Source of the DNA: Hornefia butyriciproducens | GTDB lineage: Bacteria; Bacillota; Clostridia; Peptostreptococcales; Anaerovoracaceae | DNA length: 56,478 nucleotides | Direction: 5' to 3' | NCBI RefSeq assembly: GCF_009695915.1 | Contig: NZ_VUMZ01000012.1 | Location: forward strand, 1 to 56,478 | Part shown: positions 1-8,125 of the stretch, one piece after another | How the letters are laid out: every line of letters starts with the position of its first letter | How positions within the stretch are numbered: position 1 is the stretch's first letter | Made by a program: the position numbers and the translations under genes | The notes under the pieces: generated by a model | What the model saw: the letters and a program-made list of their open reading frames with translations, nothing else | Told to the model about the DNA's origin: nothing | Database searches by the model: none

Positions 1-443
1 AATGGTGGTTTCCACCGCCGGAACGGCGGTGCCGTTGAACCGGAATACACGTATTTATGATTTCCACCGGCCGGACTGGTGATTTCCAGTTCACCGGATT
101 TGCGCTTTCAGCGCACCGGAATATTCAACGTGGGTATGGGGACGTAATCCCAATCAAGGTCTGCTACTCGTAAGTAATACAAAATTGTCAAAATGACAAT
201 ACTGTAATACCCGGGTGGATCTTGCTCTAGTTGTAACATATTAATTTATACAATAATAGGCCCAAATGGGCACTTTCGCCATTTGAGCCTATATATTGTA
301 TGTCTTTCAAATGATAGCTTAAAAAGTAGCTGTCTAGACTGTATGTTTTTAACATAGAATTGATTTTATGGAAGACAACATGTATTTATCCATAATGTCA
401 TTGCATCATTTTTACTTTCGACACCAGAATCATCAGTCATCAT
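1..443. other. Left-edge intergenic DNA with inverted repeats
   Basis: I see no convincing gene here. Positions 13-31 form a perfect hairpin (CACCGCCG, loop GAA, CGGCGGTG), and TTTCCACCGG-like words recur through the first 130 bases, which resembles the non-coding end of a mobile element, though I cannot name it. A long imperfect inverted repeat runs 249-269 against 279-300 (ATAGGCCCAAATGG pairing with CCATTTGAGCCTAT at its core), and TTGTCA-AAA-TGACAA lies near 186-200. The GC-rich first 180 bases contrast with the AT-rich DNA that follows, so a junction probably lies near position 180. Confidence 0.4.
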
Positions 444-599
444 TCAATTCACATAAGCCATTCTATAGCCTAATAAATTATGCTTTCTTTTTCGTTCATG
501 ATCATGAGGTTTTTTTCGTTTAAATTGTACGATTATACACTCTTTCGCCGGAAGTTCACTTGTTTTAATACTTAATCTTTTGGAATATCTGATGGACAT
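444..599 (-). CDS. Small basic ORF (51 aa), probably a gene remnant
   Basis: A 51-codon ORF starts at an ATG (597-599) and encodes a very basic peptide with the central run FKRKKPHDHERKRKHN. I do not recognise the family. The part encoding KRKKPHDHERK is repeated about 11.6 kb away at 12109-12163, where the frame is broken. No strong ribosome binding site is visible. It follows hamB on the same strand with a gap of about 115 bases. It could be a small real gene, or the surviving 3' end of a gene whose copies were left on both sides of the defence island. Confidence 0.3.
   Translation of the reverse strand: MSIRYSKRLSIKTSELPAKECIIVQFKRKKPHDHERKRKHNLLGYRMAYVN
483..537. repeat. Island-flanking imperfect direct repeat, copy 1
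   Basis: 55 bases match 12109-12163 at 46 of 55 positions, including the uninterrupted core CATGATCATGAGG. Both copies are in the same orientation. They bracket the fic-res-mod-DUF4062-hamA-hamB block. The repeat is partly coding (see the small ORF at 444-599), so it is more likely a duplicated gene fragment than a simple att core. Confidence 0.5.
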
Positions 600-715
600 T
601 GTACCCAAGTGTCATCCTCACCAAATTGACAGATCTGCTATTTCTAATTTCTTGTGTAAAAGAAATATCTATTTTTAATGCACATTCAGCAATCTGTAAA
701 TACAGTATGCTACCT

Positions 716-3700
716 TTATTTCATCAACACAGATAATCTATCCTTGAAATATTCCGGATACGAATCAAGACAACTAAAGATTTCTTCACTATGAGCTTTC
801 AACATATTAAGTATCTTGTCCGTTCCAATATTCGCATCAGATAAAATTTGAGCTAATTCTATAGCTAATAGACGATCATTAAAAATACTCTCACAAATAG
901 AAATTGCTGTCATATTTGGAACGCCATATTTTACTTTCTTTTGTAACAATGTCAAGATGTTCCTTTGATCAACTTGCTCCTCATTTTCTCCGTCAACTTC
1001 TATCAGATCACAGATATTGCCGATAAGAAAATTCATTTCATATGAGATTCTTTTATTACATAATGATTCTACTTCTGCAATTCCAATAGTTTCTTTGTTG
1101 TTAATTTCCGTTGGAGTCTGGCCATCAATCCATTTTTTACAAATGCTTTGTATATGCTCTTGGTATCTAAAGTCTCCACAGATTTGCAGATACAATTCTG
1201 CAATAACAGATAACAGTTCTGTTTCTGTATATATCTTCTCTGTAAGTTCATTCTGAACAATCCATTCCTCTATTAGAGAAGACAAACCTATTCCTGACAT
1301 TGCATTAGAATATCTGCTCAATTTTTCAACAGAATATTGTTGAATATTCTCTTCTATCTTCTGAAAAACTTTAATCAGTAATTCTTTCTCTTTTTCTGTT
1401 GCCATAGCATACGCCAATGTATTTGTACAAATATCCACAGCACTTTTCTTACTATCATTGACCAATGTTTCTGCGGAACGTACTAAACACAAATAATTTT
1501 CTATGTTTGATATAATATCCTGACGCAATAATATTTCCTGCACAATCAGATTTTGTGTTCTTTTGGGATTGGTTTTTAAGTATGCTTTTTCTAACTTCTT
1601 TGCGTAATCAAGCAAGAAATCTCTTTCGTCAAGGTGATCTATCACTCTATCAATAAATTTCTCACCACTTACGGTCACATCATAATCTATGTTAAAATTC
1701 TGGACTAACGAAAGAATAGAACTGCCACAAGGTTCTGTCAATTTTGCATCAAATAGCTTCACACAATCATTCCATAAATATCCTCCACCATTTTTCCAGT
1801 TGGTACGGTTGTCGTATATTTTGCAATCCGTAATAATAATACTTCCTTCTGTGTATATACCTGCTCGTGCTGTTCTACCCATCAAGTTTTGAAAATCTCG
1901 AGCTTTTACTAATTGCAATCCATTTCGAATGCTGGTAACCAATAAATATTTTATCGGAATATTCACACCCTGTGCAAGCGTCGATGTACACACTACGCAA
2001 GAAACATATTTATTCTTCAACGCATGTTCAACAACAAGCTTAACTCCATTTTGAAGATTAGATGAATGAGGCAAAACACCCAATTCCGCTGCTTTCGTAT
2101 AATAGTGCTCTGAACCATAATAGCTTTCTATAAATCCCTTGATTTTGGAAAGTTCTGCTTGATTTGTATTATCTTTTAATGCTTGCAAATCATAGTTTCT
2201 CTTATCCAAATTTATAATTCTTTCAAATACCGTTTTCATTGAACGTTGCTGCCCGAGATAGATAGCAACACCGCCGTTATGACACAACTTTATTGCATTA
2301 TAAATGGCCACATCTGTAGATGATGATAAATCTGGAAAATATTTATTACTTCTTTCTCGGGGTAACTTCTTCAATTGTTCAACTCGAAGGATTCGGGGAA
2401 TATAATAATCTTCATTTGATTTATCATCAGAAAAGAAATGAATATCCCTTTGTGTCGATGAAAATCCTATTGATTTAGGTGTAGATACAATACTATCATC
2501 TGTCGCCAAACAACCTCTATCCTCAAACAACCACTGTGCAATATCCCCTGAATTTGGCAATACCGCAGATAGCAAAACAAACTGCCGTTCGCTCGTTATG
2601 TTCTGACGTATATGTGTTACTAATAACTCATATGTTGCACCTCTACCTCCATCATCAAACATATGACCTTCATCAAACACAAATAAATCTATAGCACTTA
2701 AGAAAAACGGATCATGATGCAATACATAACTCAGTTTCTCTGGCGTACATATCAGTATCTGCCGTTTAATATCTTCAGAAAACAAATTCCAAAAATCATT
2801 TTGAAGTACATCAGAAAACTGATTTATCGTGACATCATTTCCAAAAGCTTTGTACATATCCATTGTTATTTCGTTGCACAATGCTCTTAATGGTGCCACT
2901 ATAATAGCAATATTCGCTCGTTCAGATAAAAAAGCTGCTCTAATAATTAGTTCAATACTTCTTGTCTTGCCTACCCCTGTCGGAAGTTGAACAATAGAGC
3001 TTTCTCCACGCAACAATCCCTTTTCGGCTATTAATCTTTGTGCTGGCCATAACATCTTTATTGACATCTTACTTTGTAGATATGGCTCCCATTCTTCATC
3101 CGGGATACCTGAACTACTCGGCAAAAGACTCCATGACGAATTTTCGCACGCCACAATAATAACTGCCACTAATATATCTACATAAAATATACTATCCGGA
3201 TCTCCATTCTCGTATATTTCATTTCTATATACCCATAAGTTTGACTTTAATGCTTCTAAAGACTTACCCTTTCCAAAGTAATCCAAGAAAAAATTATTTA
3301 TTCGCTCATAAGTATCTATAACTCTCAAATATGGCAAATACACTCCACCCAGAAGATAATTATAGAGATTCGTCAACAATTTCTGCGGAGATCGCTCCTC
3401 ATCAATTAAATCAACTACTCTGGCTGTCAACACTTTAGCACTACCAAAATCTTTTCTTAGAAAGTAGGCAGATGCTCCAGATAGCAAAAAATCCCAATCA
3501 TATTCTGGTCTATCTTTGGACTTAAAAGCTGAATCATAATATTCTGCAGTTGTAATCAAAAGTGACTCCAGCTCTTTTAATTCGTCATGATTATTTTCTA
3601 TAATGCATTCTGAGTATCGTGACAGCACATAAGTTGTTGGATACGATAATTCATTAGAATTCAACGGAAAATGTGGATACTCCTGCTTTGAAACATCGTA

Positions 3701-3766
3701 TTCTACCATTTTGGCCTTTGCTTTTTGATATTTTAACATTAAGCCTGCATTTTTCCCAAAAATCAT
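716..3766 (-). CDS. hamB: Hachiman helicase HamB
   Basis: 1016-residue superfamily 2 DNA helicase, the sensor/motor partner of HamA in the Hachiman anti-phage system. A long alpha-helical N-terminal part (about 1-235) precedes the helicase core. Walker A is QLPTGVGKTRS near residue 258, the DExH box reads FVFDEGHMFDD near 365, motif III is LLSAVLPNS, and motif VI is QNLMGRTARAG. The ATG overlaps the hamA stop by four bases (ATGA), which indicates translational coupling. In described Hachiman systems HamB surveys DNA and unleashes the HamA nuclease when phage DNA is sensed; that role is family knowledge. It is the last gene of the seven-gene defence operon and has the low GC of the whole island. 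Confidence 0.9.
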   Translation of the reverse strand: MIFGKNAGLMLKYQKAKAKMVEYDVSKQEYPHFPLNSNELSYPTTYVLSRYSECIIENNHDELKELESLLITTAEYYDSAFKSKDRPEYDWDFLLSGASAYFLRKDFGSAKVLTARVVDLIDEERSPQKLLTNLYNYLLGGVYLPYLRVIDTYERINNFFLDYFGKGKSLEALKSNLWVYRNEIYENGDPDSIFYVDILVAVIIVACENSSWSLLPSSSGIPDEEWEPYLQSKMSIKMLWPAQRLIAEKGLLRGESSIVQLPTGVGKTRSIELIIRAAFLSERANIAIIVAPLRALCNEITMDMYKAFGNDVTINQFSDVLQNDFWNLFSEDIKRQILICTPEKLSYVLHHDPFFLSAIDLFVFDEGHMFDDGGRGATYELLVTHIRQNITSERQFVLLSAVLPNSGDIAQWLFEDRGCLATDDSIVSTPKSIGFSSTQRDIHFFSDDKSNEDYYIPRILRVEQLKKLPRERSNKYFPDLSSSTDVAIYNAIKLCHNGGVAIYLGQQRSMKTVFERIINLDKRNYDLQALKDNTNQAELSKIKGFIESYYGSEHYYTKAAELGVLPHSSNLQNGVKLVVEHALKNKYVSCVVCTSTLAQGVNIPIKYLLVTSIRNGLQLVKARDFQNLMGRTARAGIYTEGSIIITDCKIYDNRTNWKNGGGYLWNDCVKLFDAKLTEPCGSSILSLVQNFNIDYDVTVSGEKFIDRVIDHLDERDFLLDYAKKLEKAYLKTNPKRTQNLIVQEILLRQDIISNIENYLCLVRSAETLVNDSKKSAVDICTNTLAYAMATEKEKELLIKVFQKIEENIQQYSVEKLSRYSNAMSGIGLSSLIEEWIVQNELTEKIYTETELLSVIAELYLQICGDFRYQEHIQSICKKWIDGQTPTEINNKETIGIAEVESLCNKRISYEMNFLIGNICDLIEVDGENEEQVDQRNILTLLQKKVKYGVPNMTAISICESIFNDRLLAIELAQILSDANIGTDKILNMLKAHSEEIFSCLDSYPEYFKDRLSVLMK

Positions 3767-4569
3767 TTACAACACCTCTGGTAAATGTTATGAGCCAATT
3801 CCATCAACTTTTTACCATGTACATAAAAAATCAGTTCATTTTTTCTAATTTCAAGTTCTTCACCAGAAAAATCTAATTCTATGGCATCATCTGCGTTTTC
3901 ACGACTACTAACTCCTGCAGCTACATATGTAATACGATAATTATTATCTGGTTTAAATAAGAATCTCTTTACCTCTTCTGCCTCTTCTATTTTGCCCAGT
4001 TCTTTTAATCGCTTTCTGCAGTAGTTTACTGATCTTGCTAATCGATGTTCATCTTTTCTGGAATCGATAATTGCATTTTTGATTGGTGTGTACTCCGTAT
4101 TAGAGAGGGTAGCTTTAACTTCTGCTGCTATCAATTCATCTTTATCATTTGGAGTTTTATCTTCATTTTTGTACTTATATGCAATGACATCAGTTCCTTG
4201 TTGTGAATTGTTTTTCCCGGATCTGTTCTTCAATTTATATCTCGGAACAGAATACTGATGAACAAACTCTAATAAATCGGAAATTAAAATTTCTGTTATG
4301 TCTGCAGAACGTACCGTAGCTCCCAATTCTTCTCCTTTTTGTGGAATTACATAATCATGCAAATACTGTTCAACAGTCATTGCATTGTCATCTGCGTCTT
4401 CTTTAAGTTCAGTATCTTCTATGTAATTTCTTCGAATGTGCAATGCCCAGTCATCAAGAATACTTTCATCATCTTTATAGTCAATTTTATAGCATTTTAG
4501 CGGTATGTCATCTTTAATTACAATACCAGTTTCTTCAACTATCCAATCGATGTATTGTGGCTTTTCCAT
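3763..4569 (-). CDS. hamA: Hachiman effector nuclease HamA (DUF1837)
   Basis: 268-residue DUF1837 protein, the effector of Hachiman. The conserved DUF1837 segment RSADITEILISDLLEF is at residues 87-102. A PD-(D/E)xK-type nuclease core follows: GTDVIAY at 125-131 and ELIAAEVKAT at 145-154, giving D127 and E150-x-K152 as candidate catalytic residues. A good ribosome binding site (AGGAAAGG) precedes the ATG at 4569. The gene lies 14 bases downstream of the DUF4062 gene and overlaps hamB by 4 bases. In characterised systems HamA degrades DNA indiscriminately once released by HamB, killing or arresting the infected cell. Key residues look intact, so it is probably functional. Confidence 0.88.
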   Translation of the reverse strand: MEKPQYIDWIVEETGIVIKDDIPLKCYKIDYKDDESILDDWALHIRRNYIEDTELKEDADDNAMTVEQYLHDYVIPQKGEELGATVRSADITEILISDLLEFVHQYSVPRYKLKNRSGKNNSQQGTDVIAYKYKNEDKTPNDKDELIAAEVKATLSNTEYTPIKNAIIDSRKDEHRLARSVNYCRKRLKELGKIEEAEEVKRFLFKPDNNYRITYVAAGVSSRENADDAIELDFSGEELEIRKNELIFYVHGKKLMELAHNIYQRCCK

Positions 4570-4583
4570 GTAGTATTCCTTTC

Positions 4584-6071
4584 CTAACTTTTAACCTTTA
4601 TACAGCCTTCAACAACATCCGGATTATTCTTAGATGTGATTTTATATGGTATCTCATCAATCTCATTTTTCACAAAAAGGATTGTCGGGAAAGCAACAGT
4701 TGTATTATGTTTTATATAATCTACTTTAAGCTTTACAATATACTTATCTTCACTTGAATAGAATCCATAACAAAACACATCTTTTATCTCATCAGTGAAA
4801 TCATCACTATAATCCGGAACATATCCAGGCAAACCATATGAACGTGCTCCATACGAAGTTCTTCCATTTTGCTCTGATTTTGAATATTCAATATATTCAG
4901 ATGTGCCTTCAATTCCGAACAAAATACTCATATCACAATCTGTAAGCAAATATCCCATCTCTGCATTATTAAACTTAGGGAATTCACCTAATGTAAGCAA
5001 GGATTCTTTTGGAACTTCAAACATAATTTCAGCATCTTCGTCAATGGCCTTACCACAATTCTGAATTGCTAATTTAATACAATTCATTCCAGAAAACGCT
5101 TTCTCAACCGGAGCCCATTCCAAAGCTTTAGAAATAGTTTCATGCAATCTTTTGATTTTCCAATATTTCTGCTTTTCTTCGGACGTTCCATTCAACTTAG
5201 GACCACTGAGTAGATTTGATGTTAAAGTATCTTGGTTTAAATTTCCAAGTTCAAAAAAGGAATCGGACAACTCACACTCCAGCTGTTCAGCCACAGCAGT
5301 AATAAACTCTTTCTCATCTTCATCTATGTCAACAGGGCTTGTAAATCCAGCAAAAAAAGTATTAGCTGTAACAGATCTACCACCTACATTCATATCAGAA
5401 ATCTCCTGATACATATTCTTAATCGAAGTAATGTATTCTTTCATGGTAATCTCTGCATTTAACACGAATGGGCATACCACCGCTTCTTCAGTCAATCTTC
5501 CAGTTTCGTCAATACCTAATAACTTTAACTCAGAACGATATTCATTGGCTGTTTCACTTACCCTCTTTTCTGTCAAAAAATGCATGGAAAGATGGGCAAA
5601 AAACATCTTTTTAAATTCTTCGTCGGATGAATAAGTGAAATATATTCCTTTGTCTTTATATTTGTCACGGAATGCTTGTATTTTCTCATAGCCGTCACCA
5701 TTTATTTTTGATGGTGGGATAGGCTTATCCGAAAAATACATAAACACTTGTTTTCCAGATTGAAGCATAATTTCAATTTCTTCTTCTGTTCCAGAACCAT
5801 ACTCATCAGTAGGTGAGCCAAATCTTGTCCAGAAAATCGCAACTGCTGCATCACATTTATTTACAAACTGTTCGTTAAGTAATGCCTGTGGTTTTCCTCC
5901 AGACTGAGCATAAGAACTCTTACTCCAATGGCGAGTTTTTATTGTGATTCCTAAAGTTTCAGCATATAATTCATTAAACTCATCTACTGCAGCTTCAATC
6001 AATGTAACTTCTTTCTTAATATCACCTGGGCAAGAAATCAAAAGGTTATACAATGTCACATTTTGAGCCAT
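4584..6071 (-). CDS. DUF4062/TIR-like domain protein, putative defence effector
   Basis: 495 residues. The first ~125 residues fit the DUF4062 pattern of TIR-like alpha/beta proteins: LLISCPGDIKKE at 10-21, a hydrophobic strand CDAAVAIFWTRFGSP at 73-87, and GTEEEIEIM followed by KQVFMYFSD at 94-115, where an acidic residue commonly sits in this fold. The remaining ~370 residues are unrecognised and may sense a ligand or phage product. The ribosome binding site GGGAGGTG lies inside the last codons of mod, so it is coupled to the restriction genes, and hamA follows after 14 bases. Its placement between a type III R-M pair and Hachiman suggests an accessory abortive-infection effector. That function is inferred from context. 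Confidence 0.6.
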   Translation of the reverse strand: MAQNVTLYNLLISCPGDIKKEVTLIEAAVDEFNELYAETLGITIKTRHWSKSSYAQSGGKPQALLNEQFVNKCDAAVAIFWTRFGSPTDEYGSGTEEEIEIMLQSGKQVFMYFSDKPIPPSKINGDGYEKIQAFRDKYKDKGIYFTYSSDEEFKKMFFAHLSMHFLTEKRVSETANEYRSELKLLGIDETGRLTEEAVVCPFVLNAEITMKEYITSIKNMYQEISDMNVGGRSVTANTFFAGFTSPVDIDEDEKEFITAVAEQLECELSDSFFELGNLNQDTLTSNLLSGPKLNGTSEEKQKYWKIKRLHETISKALEWAPVEKAFSGMNCIKLAIQNCGKAIDEDAEIMFEVPKESLLTLGEFPKFNNAEMGYLLTDCDMSILFGIEGTSEYIEYSKSEQNGRTSYGARSYGLPGYVPDYSDDFTDEIKDVFCYGFYSSEDKYIVKLKVDYIKHNTTVAFPTILFVKNEIDEIPYKITSKNNPDVVEGCIKVKS

Positions 6072-6074
6072 TGA

Positions 6075-7919
6075 TTACACCTCCCAAACAGTTTCATCCC
6101 CGCAAATATTACGAATTTTAAGGCGGAGAGGTTTCTTTGTGCTGCGGATGTAACCATCCCAGAACTCCTTGGTTTTATTGCCGTCTACGATAACATAGCC
6201 ATTTTTATCAATCTGGATTTCACTATCAGAATGCCACTCACCACCGGTCGCAGTGCAATCCAAGCTAAGGAATTCAATAAGTTCCAAGCCTTCTTCACTG
6301 ATTTCAATCTGTTTATACGGTTTCTTCGCAGAAGAATTAAGGAATGCTTTCTGATTGAATTCTGCAATTTTAGACAACACACGATCACTCATAAATTTAT
6401 CAATAGCAACAGCATATCTGCCTGCACTTTCTTCTGCATGGAATTCTGCATAATCACTAATGACAACATCATCAAGAATTGATTTAAGATCACGCAATTC
6501 AATTTCTACAGTTGTACTGTCATCTTCTTTGATGAAATTCATAATCTCCACTTCATCAGTAATGTCGATATAGTAAACAATAACCTTTTTAATATCATTA
6601 TCCAATTCTGGAATCGCCTGATGGATAATACGGTTCATAGTCACTTTATCAAGAAGTTTTGATGCACTATCCATTAAGTTTGGCACGTAAACAGGAATTG
6701 TACCAAGCTTGCTGTCAGAAATAGCACCTTCCCAGAAAGAATCAAGGGAATCTTCATTTTTCAAGCCAGGAATCAAAGATTTAATTTTATCCATTGTCTG
6801 AACCGGATTACGATAAAGTTGAACGCCATCTTTAATTTCCAGCACATCGAATTCAGCCCCATCTGCGACAAGACGATCACGGGTTGTCTGAATAGAATTC
6901 AATCCAATATCACAATGAATAAATTTTCTGCCAAGTTTATTTGCGCAAACTGCAGTTGTTCCGCTGCCTCCAAAAAAGTCTGCAACTATTAAATTTATAT
7001 CCGAAGAAGCTTGAATTGCCCTTTCAATCAATGCCTCTGGTTTTTGCGTAGCATATCCAACCGGTTCTTCTTTATCTGCAGGTTGAAGCATAGACATTCT
7101 CCAGACATCATCAATAGTCTTTTCTGATGATTCCTGGTAAATTACTCTACCATTTTCATCTTTTGCATTCACAAGCTTTTGAGTTTCAGAATCCCAAACC
7201 CTTTTAATTTGTTTAATAGTTTCATCTCTCTTTTCCTTAATGGGCGAGAAACTGTATATATCGCTTTTTGTATACAGAAAAATTACATCATGATTAGATG
7301 CAAATCTGTTTACATTCCCCTGCATTTTGTTGTAGTAATGCCAAACAATTTCATTCAGAAAATGTGATTCTCCAAATACTTCATCCAATAAGATTTTTAC
7401 ATAATGACCTATATGCCAATCAAGATGAACATAAATAGATGCCGTTTCGCTCATTATAGACTTAATCGCCATAAGATTTTCGTACATCCAGTTCAAATAT
7501 TTTTCTTTATCCCATACATCACCGTACATCTTTTCTTCAAAAGCTTTCAATTCATCAACATCCAACTCTTGTTCAGCCTGTGCAATAGCTTCTGCTACTT
7601 TCGGATTTCGACGAATATATACTTTCTTTGCATAGTCAGCACCACTGGCAAATGGTGGGTCAATGTAAACAAGATCAACCTGAATACCCTGCTCCTTCAG
7701 ATAAGCGCAAGCAGAAACACATTCTCCACGAATAACCATATTGCCGTCAGCGTTTTCGCCCAGGGTTTCCTGTTTTTCCATTTCATACAAAGGCATACCA
7801 CGCTGTAATGTCATAGAAACATCGTCAGCGCCTCTATATCTCAATATTCTATTAAAATTTCCAAGCACAGCTTGTCCTTCCACCGGCTCCGGTATAAACG
7901 GTACATATTTAATTGGCAT
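6075..7919 (-). CDS. mod: Type III restriction-modification methyltransferase (Mod)
   Basis: 614-residue beta-class DNA amino-methyltransferase. The catalytic motif IV VYIDPPFASGADY is at about residues 84-96 and the SAM-binding motif I ADFFGGSGTTAV lies later, near 313-324; this IV-before-I order defines the beta class seen in type III Mod subunits. The middle region should carry target recognition. The C-terminal ~200 residues are less conserved. The start ATG overlaps the stop of the 68-aa ORF (TAATG) and has a GGAGG site. With the downstream-acting Res protein it would form a Mod2Res-type complex; methylation on one strand protects the host. Gene order is res before mod, the reverse of the classic arrangement. 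Confidence 0.88.
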   Translation of the reverse strand: MPIKYVPFIPEPVEGQAVLGNFNRILRYRGADDVSMTLQRGMPLYEMEKQETLGENADGNMVIRGECVSACAYLKEQGIQVDLVYIDPPFASGADYAKKVYIRRNPKVAEAIAQAEQELDVDELKAFEEKMYGDVWDKEKYLNWMYENLMAIKSIMSETASIYVHLDWHIGHYVKILLDEVFGESHFLNEIVWHYYNKMQGNVNRFASNHDVIFLYTKSDIYSFSPIKEKRDETIKQIKRVWDSETQKLVNAKDENGRVIYQESSEKTIDDVWRMSMLQPADKEEPVGYATQKPEALIERAIQASSDINLIVADFFGGSGTTAVCANKLGRKFIHCDIGLNSIQTTRDRLVADGAEFDVLEIKDGVQLYRNPVQTMDKIKSLIPGLKNEDSLDSFWEGAISDSKLGTIPVYVPNLMDSASKLLDKVTMNRIIHQAIPELDNDIKKVIVYYIDITDEVEIMNFIKEDDSTTVEIELRDLKSILDDVVISDYAEFHAEESAGRYAVAIDKFMSDRVLSKIAEFNQKAFLNSSAKKPYKQIEISEEGLELIEFLSLDCTATGGEWHSDSEIQIDKNGYVIVDGNKTKEFWDGYIRSTKKPLRLKIRNICGDETVWEV

Positions 7920-8125
7920 TATTTGATTCCTCCATTTTTCATATAACTTACAAATTGTTCAAAAGAAATTGCCATACTATATGATGTTATAAATTCTTGT
8001 GCCAATTTTGCTTTTTGTATGTCATCCAACTCGTCTAATGCCTTAATAAAATCAAGCAATTTATTTTTTGCATTAGTATATTTATCATCAAACTCTATGC
8101 CTACAGTAGGTCTAATTCCATTCAT
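7919..8125 (-). CDS. Small ORF (68 aa) between res and mod
   Basis: A 68-residue, largely helical protein (segments KLLDFIKALDELDD and KAKLAQEFITS) that I do not recognise. It overlaps res by one base at its start and mod by one base at its end, so three genes are translationally linked. Conservation of such tight overlap suggests a real gene, possibly a small subunit or regulator of the type III enzyme. No catalytic motif is visible. Function unknown. Confidence 0.6.
   Translation of the reverse strand: MNGIRPTVGIEFDDKYTNAKNKLLDFIKALDELDDIQKAKLAQEFITSYSMAISFEQFVSYMKNGGIK

Noticed and set aside
1-180. Transposase gene at the left edge
   Set aside because: Only short frames are present; the sequence looks like a repeat-rich mobile-element end but carries no recognisable protein motif.
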